Source: Eubacterium plexicaudatum ASF492
GTDB taxonomy: Bacteria; Bacillota; Clostridia; Lachnospirales; Lachnospiraceae
DNA: 64,000 bases
Reading direction: 5' to 3'
NCBI RefSeq assembly: GCF_000364225.2
Contig: NZ_AQFT02000001.1
Location: 62,001 to 126,000 of the forward strand
Part shown: piece after piece, positions 46,014 through 56,194 of the stretch
Layout of the letters: every line of letters starts with the position of its first letter
Position numbering within the stretch: position 1 is the stretch's first letter
Program-made: the position numbers and the translations under genes
The notes under the pieces: generated by a model
Database searches by the model: none
What the model saw: the letters and a program-made list of their open reading frames with translations, nothing else
What the model was told of the DNA's origin: nothing

Positions 46014-46325
46014 TTATGTATTATGATATTTTTGTAACTTTTCGCTATGTTCACGAATCACATTCTTCATAACATCAATATCAGCTTGCATAGCTTCTAT
46101 TTTAGCAGCTTCTTTTGTATATTTCTTAGCAGCTGGCTGATAATTCTCTGCTATGAATTGAATATTCTTATCTGTAGTATTTTCAAGATGTAATTCAATA
46201 TTGGTCATACGATGTTTTAATTCTTGTAAGTCATCTTTAATTGGCTGTAATTCTGATTGTAATTCTGATTTTAATTTCTTATCCATTAAATCACCAATAG
46301 CAAGTAACAATTCGTTATCTGTCAT
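46014..46325 (-). CDS. Small coiled-coil protein, 103 residues
   Basis: Minus strand, start 46325 with AAGGAG upstream. Almost entirely heptad-repeat helix (LLLAIGDLMDKKLKSELQSE, IKDDLQELKHRMTNIELHLE, AKIEAMQADIDVMKNVIREH). No membrane segment or signal. Short coiled-coil proteins like this are widespread in Lachnospiraceae; function unknown. Confidence 0.75.
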   Translation of the reverse strand: MTDNELLLAIGDLMDKKLKSELQSELQPIKDDLQELKHRMTNIELHLENTTDKNIQFIAENYQPAAKKYTKEAAKIEAMQADIDVMKNVIREHSEKLQKYHNT

Positions 46326-46487
46326 ATAATCACGCTCCTTTGTGGGTGGTGTGTTGTTGTTAGTAAGTATATCACATGCAGAGTATAAAGTCTATTGTAT
46401 TGAATTGTCAACGACTCTGCACTTGCCGGCAAAACCATTCCGACAGGCGCAAAGTCTGACTATGATAAGCTTAAGTAAATGGCATTG

Positions 46488-46857
46488 AAACAAGGATAAC
46501 AGAAGAAAGGATGTTTTGGAATGTTATAGATAAACAGAGCGATATATAAAAATTCAAATAAGTAACAATTTCTTATAAAATGTTATCTTTAAGTATTCTA
46601 TACTAATTTTATCTTTTTTGCAATACCAATGATAAAATTGTTTGATATTTACAATAATAAGAATATTTCTATTGTCTTTTCGTTTTATTTCATAAAAATT
46701 TCCGGTCAATTTTTAAAATTCCATATTTGACTTATGGCTGTAAATTCGGGTATGAAAACAGGTTACAGGTATTCATTTTTCTGATAATGTCTTGATTTTA
46801 CTGCTAATATGCGGCTTGTGGCAGGTAAAACTAAAATGATAAAGCATAACATTTTAT
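46488..46857 (+). repeat. 370-bp duplicated non-coding block, copy B
   Basis: Nearly identical to 19165-19534, same orientation. Keeps the AATTTTATC/GATAAAATT inverted repeat (46605-46613 with 46631-46639). Here it runs into a complete terminator-like hairpin (46845-46876) which copy A has lost. It lies about 140 bases before the XRE regulator that heads the glycan cluster. Confidence 0.85.
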
Positions 46858-46876
46858 AAGAAAATGTTATGTTTTT
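46845..46876 (+). terminator. Terminator-like hairpin in the leader of the glycan cluster
   Basis: CATAACATTTT (46845-46855) pairs perfectly with AAAATGTTATG (46861-46871) around ATAAG, followed by five T. Since it sits between the duplicated leader block and the first gene, it may attenuate transcription of the cluster. Confidence 0.65.
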
Positions 46877-46997
46877 AATAATATAGTTAGAAAGTGTATT
46901 TGCAGGTATTAAAAAAATTAGAAAAGTATACGGCATATGGCCGTGATAAAAGCGAAATAACGATCCGGATACATTTCGGAAAGGACGGAGGGATGGC

Positions 46998-47357
46998 ATG
47001 AAAGAATTAGATTACGGCAAAATAGGCATGCGGATCCGGCAGGTACGAAAGGCGAAAGACTGGTCACAGGATGAGCTTGCAAAAAAATGCGGCATCAGCA
47101 TGTCTTTTTTGGGCCATATTGAGCGCGGAACGAGGATTATGAGTCTGGAGACGTTTGTCAACATTTGTACGGCGCTGGAAGCGGATGCGGATGAACTGCT
47201 CTGGGGTGTGGCGCATGCGTCGGAGGCCGTGCTGGATCTGTGGAACAGGCCGGCGGGGAAAGAAGACCGTGCCCTGGCACAGCCTGCGCAGAAGGACAGC
47301 TATTCTATGTATGTGCGGATTATGAAATCGGTGGCGGAGATTATGAACGAAGCATGA
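46998..47357 (+). CDS. XRE-family regulator heading the glycan cluster
   Basis: 119 codons with GGACGGAGG upstream. Helix-turn-helix at about residues 9-65 (MRIRQVRKAKDWSQDELAKK, SMSFLGHIERGTRIMS). The C-terminal SYSMYVRIMKSVAEIM matches the regulator at 1754. It overlaps the GT4 start (ATGA), so it is co-translated with the cluster, and may autoregulate it. Confidence 0.88.
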   Translation: MKELDYGKIGMRIRQVRKAKDWSQDELAKKCGISMSFLGHIERGTRIMSLETFVNICTALEADADELLWGVAHASEAVLDLWNRPAGKEDRALAQPAQKDSYSMYVRIMKSVAEIMNEA

Positions 47358-48619
47358 GTGCGGGTGAAAACGGTAAAGGAAAAGTGTTGATGCTCTCGTC
47401 TGTCGCTTCGATGATTGATCAGTTTAATATGCCCAATATCAGGCTGCTGCAGGAGATGGGGTATGAGGTGCATGTGGCTTGTAATTTTAAGGAAGGCAGC
47501 ACGTGCAGCGACGGGCGGATCGAAGATTTGCAGGAAAGGTTGCGCAGCATGCATGTCGTATGGCGCCAATGGGACTGCCCGAGAACGATCTGCCCTGTTG
47601 TGAAATGCATCCGGGCATTGCGGCAGCTGTGGAAGCTGACCGGCAAACAGCGCTATGCCTGGATCCATTGCCATTCGCCGGTTGGCGGAGCGATTGCAAG
47701 AATTGTGGCGCATGGCAGAAATATCCGGGTGATTTATACGGCGCATGGGTTTCATTTTTATAAAGGTGCGCCTGTGAAAAACTGGTTGCTGTATTATCCG
47801 GCGGAAAAGCTGCTGTCGTATTGGACGGAGGTGCTGTTGACGGTGAATCGGGAAGATTACCGGTTTGCAAAGCGCAATTTCCATGCAAAAAAAGTGTACT
47901 GTGTGCCCGGAACCGGGGTCAGGACCGGGCGGGCGCTGCATTCGAACCGGAGCAGGCGAGAGCTTTGCAGCCTTTTTCACATACCGGAATCGGCATGGGT
48001 GTTGCTTTCGGTTGGGGAGCTGACACCGCGTAAAAATCACAGGCTTGTGCTGGAGGCTATGGCTCTTATGAAGCGTACGGATGTTTATTATGTGGTCTGC
48101 GGGCAGGGGGAGCTTTGCCGACAGCTGCGCACGGAAGCCGGACGATACGGGCTTGCGGACAGGCTGCGGCTTGCCGGGTTTCGGGAGCATTTGGATGATT
48201 TTTATTGTAATTGTGACATCTTTGTATTTCCGTCCGTACAGGAAGGGCTGCCAGTCGCGCTTATGGAAGCTATGGCTGCCGGCATGCCCTGCGTTGTTTC
48301 GGATATCCGGGGAAACAGAGAGCTGCTTGGCGATGCGGGAGGGTGTGACGATGATATGTGTGGGGCTGTGGACGTTCGCTTTGCGCATGATGACGCGGCC
48401 AGTCTTTGCGGCATACTGTTGCGCATGATGGAAGATGCGGATCTGCGCAGACGCTGCGCTGCTTATAATCGAAACGCGTCCGCGCGGTATGACATCCATG
48501 CGGTCCGCAGGGAAATGCGCCGCATCTACGGGCTGAGCATAGAAAGGGAATTCCAGGATGAAGATGTTAAAAGGGCTTATCAAAAATCGGAAAATCATCG
48601 CGTCTTTGATGGTCGATGA
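47354..48619 (+). CDS. GT4-family glycosyltransferase
   Basis: 421 codons from ATG 47354, overlapping the XRE stop. N-terminal domain: VLMLSSVASMIDQFNMPNIR, IHCHSPVGGAIARIVA, VIYTAHGFHFYKG. C-terminal domain: LLSVGELTPRKNHRLVLEAM and the E-x7-E motif in FPSVQEGLPVALMEAMAAG. Relatives add the first or second sugar (often GalNAc or galactose) to undecaprenyl-PP-sugar in capsule synthesis. The last 20 codons overlap the next gene by 62 bases; a one-base shift would end it as IEREIPG beside the next start, so a small indel is likely. Confidence 0.9.
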   Translation: MSAGENGKGKVLMLSSVASMIDQFNMPNIRLLQEMGYEVHVACNFKEGSTCSDGRIEDLQERLRSMHVVWRQWDCPRTICPVVKCIRALRQLWKLTGKQRYAWIHCHSPVGGAIARIVAHGRNIRVIYTAHGFHFYKGAPVKNWLLYYPAEKLLSYWTEVLLTVNREDYRFAKRNFHAKKVYCVPGTGVRTGRALHSNRSRRELCSLFHIPESAWVLLSVGELTPRKNHRLVLEAMALMKRTDVYYVVCGQGELCRQLRTEAGRYGLADRLRLAGFREHLDDFYCNCDIFVFPSVQEGLPVALMEAMAAGMPCVVSDIRGNRELLGDAGGCDDDMCGAVDVRFAHDDAASLCGILLRMMEDADLRRRCAAYNRNASARYDIHAVRREMRRIYGLSIEREFQDEDVKRAYQKSENHRVFDGR

Positions 48620-49352
48620 TTTTAAGACCAAATATGCAGGGACACAGTTTGGGATTTTATGGGCGTTTGTGCAGCCGGTGATTACGATTGTCATTTATGT
48701 GTTTGTGTTTCAGGTGATTGCAAAGGCGAATCCGCTGGAGAACGGGTTCCCGTTTGTGCTTTGGCTGATTGCCGGCATGATTGCGTGGTTCTTCTTTTCG
48801 GAGGCCGTGATGAACGGAACCGGATGCCTGGCGGATTACAGCTATCTTGTGAAAAAGGTGGTGTTTCATATTGATGTGCTGCCGGTTGTGCGGGTATTAT
48901 CAGCCATATTTGTGCACTTGTTTTTTGTCGCTTTTACGATGCTTGTGTTTGCCCTGTCGGGAGAGAAGCCGACGTTGCATTGCCTGCAGATTTTATACTA
49001 CATGGTTTGTACGGTGGCGTTAGCGTGCGCCATATGCTTTATAACGGCGTCCGTTGTGCCGTTTTTTAAAGATTTTGCGCAGGTGGTCAACATCCTGCTT
49101 ATGATCGGCATGTGGGTTTGCCCGGTCATGTGGGATTATAAGACGGTGATGCCGCAGGCGTATCATTGGATTTTGCGGCTGAATCCCGTTTTTTATATTG
49201 TGCAGGGGTATCGGGATGCCTTAGTTGAAAAAATATGGGTTTGGGAACGGCCGGGGGCGTTTGCCGGATTTTGGGTCACGGTGGCTTTGATCTGGATGGC
49301 CGGCGTCCGGATGTTTGAACGGCTTCGGGTCCATTTTTCGGATGTTTTATAG
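48558..49352 (+). CDS. wzm: ABC-2 type polysaccharide export permease (Wzm/TagG-like)
   Basis: 264 codons. Starts KMLKGLIKNRKIIASLMVDD, FKTKYAGTQFGILWAFVQPV, the conserved N-terminus of TagG/Wzm permeases, followed by six membrane segments and LNPVFYIVQGYRDAL. With the next gene it exports a lipid-linked glycan across the cytoplasmic membrane. Confidence 0.92.
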   Translation: MKMLKGLIKNRKIIASLMVDDFKTKYAGTQFGILWAFVQPVITIVIYVFVFQVIAKANPLENGFPFVLWLIAGMIAWFFFSEAVMNGTGCLADYSYLVKKVVFHIDVLPVVRVLSAIFVHLFFVAFTMLVFALSGEKPTLHCLQILYYMVCTVALACAICFITASVVPFFKDFAQVVNILLMIGMWVCPVMWDYKTVMPQAYHWILRLNPVFYIVQGYRDALVEKIWVWERPGAFAGFWVTVALIWMAGVRMFERLRVHFSDVL

Positions 49353-49360
49353 AGGTGCGT

Positions 49361-50679
49361 ATGGAAGAGACACAGGAGAAACAAAAGCAGGCGGTGGTCA
49401 GCGTAAAGGGAATTCGGAAAGTGTATAAGCTTTATAACAAGCCTTCGGACCGGTTTCGGGAAGCGCTGTTTGCAAAGCGGCCGGAGCTTCATGCGGATCA
49501 TTATGCATTGGATGATATCAATTTTACCGTAAAACAAGGGGAATGCATCGGCATCATTGGGACAAACGGTTCCGGCAAGTCTACGCTGTTGAAAATCATA
49601 ACAGGTGTGCTGCATCCGTCGCAGGGAGAGGTGCGGATGCAGGGCCGTGTGAGTGCTCTGCTGGAACTGGGCGCGGGATTTCATATGGAGTATACCGGCG
49701 TGCAGAATGTGTATCTCAACGGTGCGATGATGGGATTTTCAAAAAAGGAAATTGAGAAACGGCTGCCGCTGATTGAAGACTTTGCGCAAATCGGGGATTT
49801 TATGCGTCAGCCGGTAAAGACCTATTCCAGCGGCATGTTTGCCAGGCTGGCGTTTGCCGCGGCGATTCATGTGGATCCGGATATTTTAATTGTGGATGAG
49901 GCGTTAAGCGTCGGGGATATCTTTTTCCAGGCCAAATGTTATCGCAAATTCCAGGAATTTATCAGCAGGGGGAAAACCATTCTTTTTGTCTCCCATGATA
50001 TGAGCAGCGTGCTCAAGTATTGTGACAGGTGCCTGCTGCTTCATAAAGGCAGGCAGGTCGCGCTTGGAAAGTCGTCCGAGGTCATTGACATTTATAAAAA
50101 ATACTGGTGGATTTGTATGATACGCACACATCGGAGGAAACGGAAAAGGAAACCGCTGCGGACCGATTGGGGTCGGAGGCTTTCTTGTGGAAAGAAAGAC
50201 TGGTGCAGAACCCAAACTTTGTATCTTATGGGGACGGGCGTGCGGAAATTGTGGACTTCGCCGTGCTGAATGAAAACGGGGAATGTGTTTCCATGATCGA
50301 AAAAGGCACGGAATGCACGATCAAAATCAAGGTCTGTTTTCATGCAAACATCAAGGATCCGATTTTGGCGTATACCGTGAAAGACTTGAAGGGAACGGAG
50401 ATTACAGGCACGAATACGGCGCTGGAAGGAAAAGAGATTGGGGCCGTGCAGGCAGGGGACGTTGTTACGGCGGTTTTTAGACAAAAGATGACGCTGCAGG
50501 GGGCACAGTATTTGCTTTCGTTTGGATGTACCGGTTATGAGTCAGGCACATTTACGGTATACCATCGGTTGTATGATATGGCGCAGCTGCAGGTTGTATC
50601 AGAGAGAAATACCATTGGCTGCGTGGATTTGAACGCACAAGTGCAGGTGTGGAAAGGAAAAGGCAGGGATACAGGGTGA
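49361..50679 (+). pseudogene. wzt: Polysaccharide ABC transporter ATP-binding protein with Wzt C-terminal domain, single-base frameshift
   Basis: ATG 49361 with GAGGTG upstream. Residues about 15-250: VSVKGIRKVYKLYNKPSDRF, Walker A IGTNGSGKST, LLELGAGFHMEYTGVQNVYL (typical of Wzt/TagH), signature YSSGMFARLAFAAA, Walker B ILIVDEALSVGD. Frame is lost at an A6 run (50096-50101); seven A gives YKKILVDLYDTH. The C-terminal domain (VSYGDGRAEIVDFAVLNENG, TVYHRLYDMAQLQV) is the Wzt carbohydrate-binding domain that recognises the finished, often capped, glycan. Confidence 0.9.
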
Positions 50680-53072
50680 ACAGGATAGGCAAGGTGAAGA
50701 TAGACGATCGTTATCATTCCGGCAGGGACCATTACAGCGATGGAGATGTGGAAGACCTGCTGCTGGAAGCCATGATGGAAGGGCGCGCTGCGCAGGAAGT
50801 GATACGGGAACATCCGGTTTGGCCCGTGTTTTATCATTTGTCCGATCTGCGGGAAAATATACTGAACTGGATTCCGTTTCAAAAAACAGATACGGTGTTG
50901 GAAATCGGAGCCGGATGCGGCGCGGTTACCGGTGCGCTGGTGGCGCTCTGCAAAGAGGTCGTCTGTGTGGAACTGTCAAAAAAACGCAGTCTGATCAACG
51001 CGTACAGGCATCGGAATGCGAACAATCTGGAAATTATGATCGGGAACTTTTCGGATGTAAGGGACAGGTTGGAGCGGAAGTTTGATTATATTACGCTGAT
51101 CGGCGTATATGAATACGCGGCGTTGTATACGAAAGAAGAACATCCGCACCTGGCCTTTTTACAGCAGCTGAAAAAGCTGCTGAAACCGGAAGGCAGACTC
51201 ATTATTGCGATTGAAAACAGACTGGGGCTGAAATACTTTGCGGGATGCAAAGAAGACCATCTCGGCGTTTATTTTCAGGGAATCGAAAATCAATATGCCA
51301 AAGGCGGTGTACGCACATTCGGCAGAACGGAAATGATACGGCTGCTGGAAGAGGCGGGATTGCGGGAATACCGGTTTTATTACCCGTATCCGGATTACAA
51401 ACTGGCGCAGACCATTTATTCCGATGATTACCTGCCGAAAAAGGTGAACTTGTGCAAAATATCAGGAATTTTGATGCGGATCGTTTACTGCTGTTTGATG
51501 AGTCCAAGGCGTGGGACGGTATCATACAGGCAGGATTATTTGCTGAGTTTTCAAATTCCTTTCTGGTGATGGCATCCTCTGATCAGACAAAGATGTTTGC
51601 TGAAGCTCAGCCTGAGAAAATGGTATTTGCAAAATTTGCATCGGAAAGAGCGGCAGATTATCAGATTGTTACAGAAATGATCCAATATGGATGCTGTAAA
51701 AATGATTGTGGACAAAAACAAGGCGAAATTGTGCGAAAAAGACCGCTTACAGATCAAGCAGTCTTACATGTTAAAAAGATGCACGAATCGTACGTAAAGT
51801 TGTCAGCGCTTTTTGAGGAAACAGCAATAGATGTTGCTGCGTGTGTATGGAAAGATGCGCACAGGATAGAGATGCCTTTTATGCAGGGAAGGGATCTGGA
51901 AAGTCTGCTGGAAGATTATATTTCGCAGCAGCGGCACGAGAAGGCGTCTGAACTGATTCAATATTTTTTCACACAGTTTTTGGAACGGGTGCAGTTGATT
52001 TTGTTTCAACAAACGGAAGCTTTTACGGAGGTTTTTGGAGCGGCAGACGAACAAAAGATCTGCAAGTCTCTTCCGGTTACGAATGCAGACTGTATTTTTT
52101 CAAATTTTATTGTAAAAGAACCGGATTCTCAAAAGCAGAAGTTTGTAATGCTGGACTATGAATGGACATTTGATTTTCCGGTTCCGCTTGCGTTTGTGTT
52201 GTTTCGTGCGCTTTTTCATAGTTATGCGTTTCAGAAGCTGGAGCAAACATATAAAAACAGACTGTTTCAATATGCTGGCATAAAAGAAGAGGATAAACCG
52301 TTTTACCTGAATATGGAGTTGGCTTTTCAGCAATATGTAAGAGGTCAAAGACCGGAGACAGAAAAGATTTATCGGAATATGCACACACATGTATGGGATA
52401 TGCGGCAAATCAATCCAAAGGTTTATTATACGGAATATCAGATTTATTTTGATGGACAGTTGGGCAAATGGGAAGATACGTTAGAGCGTGAAGTTACAAT
52501 TCATGTCTCTGTTCCGGAAGGGACGGAAACGATACGGATTGTGCTGAATGACAAAAACGGTATTTATAAACTCCGTAGTATCTGTGCGCAAGATGGTTGC
52601 AGTGAAATAAAAATTATAAAAGCAATGCACAATTACAAATATTTGATGACTTTTATTTTACACAAATACCGGAAATTGAAATAAAAAACGGACAGTATCG
52701 TGAAATCATTATGAAATATCAGGTACTGGAAGCAGACAGCCATTGTATGGAACAGATGATTACGGCATTGAAGGATGCGGAACAGTATCGACAGGCTTAC
52801 GGCGCAGCAAAGCAGGATGTGCAGGCGTATGAGAAGGCATATCATACGGCGGATCGTGCATGGAAGGAGTATGAGCAGGCATATCATACGGCGGATCGTG
52901 CATGGAAGGAATATGAATGCGCATATTTGGAATCGGAAAAAAGTGTGTGGAGTATAGCCGCATGATCGAAGCGTGTACGGAAAAGTGTTACTCACTGGAA
53001 GAGGAGCTAAAGCAGATTCATAACAGTTTATGGTGGAAGCTGAGGAGTAAAATTGGAAGATTTAAAAAATAA
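50676..53072 (+). pseudogene. Class I SAM methyltransferase with kinase-like and coiled-coil extensions, frameshifted
   Basis: GTG 50676 overlaps the wzt stop. Residues about 60-220: TVLEIGAGCGAVTGAL (SAM motif I), DYITLIGVYEYA, LLKPEGRLIIAIENRLGL. An A5 run at 51438-51442 shifts frame; corrected, it reads PKKGELVQNIRNFDADRLLL and enters a region with FVMLDYEWTFDFPVPLAFVL, reminiscent of a kinase-like Asp motif. A T3 at about 52642 and a site near 52945 shift again. The tail contains a 42-bp tandem repeat and ends LWWKLRSKIGRFKK. It resembles WbdD-like chain terminators (methyltransferase plus kinase plus coiled coil), which fits a Wzt with a substrate-binding domain. Confidence 0.72.
52837..52920 (+). 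repeat. 42-bp tandem repeat (two units) in the coiled-coil tail
   Basis: Two units encode AYHTADRAWKEYE(Q/C), 14 residues each. A diverged earlier unit (YGAAKQDVQAYEKAY) suggests expansion of a coiled coil. Such length-variable coiled coils act as molecular rulers in WbdD-type proteins. Confidence 0.75.
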
Positions 53073-54053
53073 AAATGGCATGGATGTCACGATTGTCATT
53101 CCTACAAAAAACGGCGGGACGCTGTTAAAAAAAGTGCTCGATGCCGTGTTTGATCAGAAAACGACTTATACATTTGAGGTGGTTTGTGTGGATTCCGGCT
53201 CTTCCGACCGGACCATAAACCTGATCGGACAGTATCATATTCGTCTGTATCAGATTCCGGCAGATGCGTTCGGACATGGAAAAACACGAAATTTTGGCGC
53301 GTCGAAAGGCACCGGGACTTATATTGTGTTTTTAACGCAGGATGCGCTGCCGGCGCATGAACGCTGGCTGCAGAACCTGGTGGACGCAATGCAGGCGGAC
53401 CCTGCGATTGTCGGCGGATTTGGAATCCATTATCCGTATCCGGACTGCAATCTGATTGATAAAAGGGATATTACCGCACATTTTCAGGGGTTTGGACAGG
53501 ATAATACGATTTATTGTCTGGACGACTGGGACCGGTACCATGCAGAAGAAGGTTACCGACATCTGCTTGCTTATTTTTCGGACAATAATGCCTGCCTTAA
53601 ACGGGAAGCGTGGGAAAAATATCCTTATGAAGATGTGGATTTTGCAGAGGATCAGATTTGGATGCGAAAGATGATGGAGCTTGGCTATAAAAAGTGTACT
53701 GCCCGCATGCCCCTGTGTATCATTCGCATAATTATAAGCTTGCTTCCTATTTTGGAAGGTATTTTGACGAATACCGCGGCTTATACGAACTTCACGCATA
53801 TAGAATTGTAAAAAAGTGGTGGCTGGTGCTGCCGGGAGCGTTTTACTGCATACTGGCGGATTTTAAGTATCTGATGCAGCTGGACGAGATCGGGCGCAGA
53901 GAAAAAATCTTCTGGCAGTGTTACAGCGTCCGCAGAAACCTGTGTCGATTTATAGCGGGCTATCTGGGCGGAGGATACCATGCGTACTCCCGTCCGGTGC
54001 AAACATGGCTGGATCGGCACATATCACAGCAGTACAGACAGAGAAGAGGATAA
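53053..54053 (+). pseudogene. GT2-family glycosyltransferase (rhamnosyltransferase-like), single-base frameshift
   Basis: TTG 53053 is 7 bases after GAGGAG; ATG 53080 is an alternative with no ribosome binding site. GT-A features: VTIVIPTKNGGTLLKKVLDA, VVCVDSGSSDRT, KTRNFGASKGTGTYIVFLTQ, DNNACLKREAWEKYPY, EDQIWMRKMMELGYKK. An A5 run at 53689-53693 shifts frame; six A gives YKKVYCPHAPVYHSHNYKLA and continues to 54053. Closest in character to dTDP-rhamnosyl transferases. Confidence 0.85.
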
Positions 54054-54057
54054 ATCC

Positions 54058-55332
54058 ATGAAGCGATTCGTTCGGGGGATCATCAGTGTATTAAAGAGAA
54101 AAGGGCTGCGCGGCGTATGCAAAGCGGTGGAACAGATGGAGCAGCAGATAGACATACCGGCTTTTTATGATTATATCATGGAGGATACCGCAATCGAGTT
54201 TGCAGCCGGGGAAAAAGAACAGCTGGAAGAAGCGGATCAGTTACTGATTAATTGGGTAATTCCCGAGATGGGAATCGGTTCCGGCGGACATATGAATATT
54301 TTTCGGTTTGTGCAGGGGCTGCAGAATCTGGGAGCAAAAAACAGGGTGTATGTGTTTCGCGGCGTCAATCTGGATACGGATGAAAAGCTAAAAGCGTTTC
54401 TTCGGCTTCATTATGATCTGGATACGGAGCGGATCGAAGTGTTTCATACGACAGAACATATGAAGCCTGCGCATGCGGTCATTGCAACTGCGTGGCAGAC
54501 CGCCTATTTCGTTCGAAATTTTAAAAAGGCGTGCTGCGGGTTTTATTTTGTGCAGGATTTTGAGCCTTATTTTTATGCGGTCGGTTCGGAATATACGTTT
54601 GCGGAAAATACATATACATTTGGACTGCGGGGGCTGACAGCCGGAGACTGGCTGAAAGGAAAGCTGCGGGAGGAGTACGGCATGGAGGCGGAAAGCTTTG
54701 GATTTTCTTATGAGAAAAGCCTTTATCATGCAGGAAAGAAAAGGGACGACGTCAAACGGCTGTTTTTCTATGCGCGCCCGGTCACGCCAAGACGCGCGTT
54801 TGAGCTGGGACTGCTGGCGCTTGACAGAGTGGCGCGGGAGATTCCGGAGGTGGAAGTTATTTTTGCCGGATGGGATGTGAGCGGGTATAACATACCGTTT
54901 ACGCATTTAAATGCCGGAAGCGTCAGATTGGAGGAATTATCCGATCTGTATGCGCAATGTGACATGTGCCTTGTGCTTTCCAACACCAACCTGTCTTTGC
55001 TTCCGCTGGAGGTTATGGCCAGCAATTCCGTGGCGGTGTGTACAAAAGGCGCAAACAGCAGCTGGCTTGTAAATGAAACAAACTGCATACCGGTGGATTT
55101 TGATCCGATCGGCATTGCACAAACGCTTATTTACTATTTAAATAACCGAAAAGAGCTGGAGCGGATTCGAAGTGCAGGGCTGGCGTTTGCACGCATGACG
55201 TCCTGGGAAAAAGAAATAAAGAAAGTATATGATGCGATAAGAAAAGGTGTGAAAGAAGATGGAAAAGCGCAGGGCATTGATTATCGGGGGCAGTGGATTT
55301 ATCGGGACGAATCTGGCGGCGTACCTGGCTGA
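54058..55332 (+). CDS. WsaF-like GT4 glycosyltransferase (rhamnosyltransferase type)
   Basis: 424 codons from ATG 54058. INWVIPEMGIGSGGHMNIFR, CGFYFVQDFEPYFYAVGSEY and TYTFGLRGLTAGDWL are hallmarks of WsaF, the beta-1,2-rhamnosyltransferase of Geobacillus S-layer glycan. VTPRRAFELGLLAL and LVLSNTNLSLLPLEVMAS form the nucleotide-sugar domain. The last 25 codons overlap the next gene by 74 bases, which hints at an indel near the C-terminus. Confidence 0.85.
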   Translation: MKRFVRGIISVLKRKGLRGVCKAVEQMEQQIDIPAFYDYIMEDTAIEFAAGEKEQLEEADQLLINWVIPEMGIGSGGHMNIFRFVQGLQNLGAKNRVYVFRGVNLDTDEKLKAFLRLHYDLDTERIEVFHTTEHMKPAHAVIATAWQTAYFVRNFKKACCGFYFVQDFEPYFYAVGSEYTFAENTYTFGLRGLTAGDWLKGKLREEYGMEAESFGFSYEKSLYHAGKKRDDVKRLFFYARPVTPRRAFELGLLALDRVAREIPEVEVIFAGWDVSGYNIPFTHLNAGSVRLEELSDLYAQCDMCLVLSNTNLSLLPLEVMASNSVAVCTKGANSSWLVNETNCIPVDFDPIGIAQTLIYYLNNRKELERIRSAGLAFARMTSWEKEIKKVYDAIRKGVKEDGKAQGIDYRGQWIYRDESGGVPG

Positions 55333-56194
55333 AAAACAGATGGAAGTGTTTAGCTTTGACATGACGTGTCCGGTACGGACGCATCCGCAGGTCAGGTATA
55401 TGCAGGGCGATTTTTTTGACGACCTTACCTTAAAAAAGGCAGTCCGTGGCATGGACGTTGTCTACCATGCGCTTTCCACCATCAATCCCGGCAATTCGAA
55501 TGAAACTTATATGATGGGATATGGCAGGGATTTTATGCAGACCGTGAAATTGTGCGCCATGCTAAAGGACACGAACACGCGCATGATTTTTTTATCGTCC
55601 GGAGGGACGGTTTATGGGCATCAGGAATGCCAGCCGATTCGGGAAGATGCGGTAGCGGCCCCGATTAACCATTATGGAAATGTCAAGCTGAGCATTGAAA
55701 ATGCAATGCGTGTATTTGACATTCAGGCAGAAGCGAAAATGCTCATTGCAAGAATATCCAATCCATATGGGCCGGGACAGGATTTTACAAAAGGAGTCGG
55801 GTTTGTCGACGCGGCGCTGAAAAAGTCCATGCGCCGGGAAATCATTGAGATCTGGGGAAACGGAGAAATTATCAGGGATTATATTTATATCCGGGATGTA
55901 TGCAGGATGCTGTATGCACTTGCCTTTTATGAAGGGCCGGAAGTCGTTTTCAATATCAGTTCCGGGGTGGGGCATACGCAAAACGAAATTTTGCGTATGG
56001 TGCGTCGGCTTACCGGGCTGGACGTAAAGTTTGCATATAAAAATGCGCGAAGCGTAGATGTCCCGAAAATCGTACTGGATAATGCCAAAATACGAAGCGT
56101 TTGCCCAACTGCGCTGCTGACGGTGGAAGAAGGCATTTTGGAGTATATGCGTTATCTGGGCATGGATGGGAAAAGTGAAAAGGAGGAGCAATGA
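55259..56194 (+). CDS. NAD-dependent epimerase/dehydratase (extended SDR)
   Basis: 311 codons. LIIGGSGFIGTNLAAYLA is the NAD-binding motif; HALSTINPGNS, FLSSGGTVYG, a NHYGNVKLSIE segment (Tyr-x-x-x-Lys), and ISNPYGPGQD follow. It resembles UDP-glucose 4-epimerase-like enzymes that supply a precursor sugar. It sits inside a run of glycosyltransferases with overlapping ends. Confidence 0.88.
   Translation: MEKRRALIIGGSGFIGTNLAAYLAEKQMEVFSFDMTCPVRTHPQVRYMQGDFFDDLTLKKAVRGMDVVYHALSTINPGNSNETYMMGYGRDFMQTVKLCAMLKDTNTRMIFLSSGGTVYGHQECQPIREDAVAAPINHYGNVKLSIENAMRVFDIQAEAKMLIARISNPYGPGQDFTKGVGFVDAALKKSMRREIIEIWGNGEIIRDYIYIRDVCRMLYALAFYEGPEVVFNISSGVGHTQNEILRMVRRLTGLDVKFAYKNARSVDVPKIVLDNAKIRSVCPTALLTVEEGILEYMRYLGMDGKSEKEEQ

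Noticed and set aside
47300..48694. A 464-codon open frame on the minus strand
   Set aside because: It lies exactly opposite the intact GT4 gene, has no ribosome binding site, and its composition is rich in His, Arg and Pro as expected for a shadow of a GC-biased gene.
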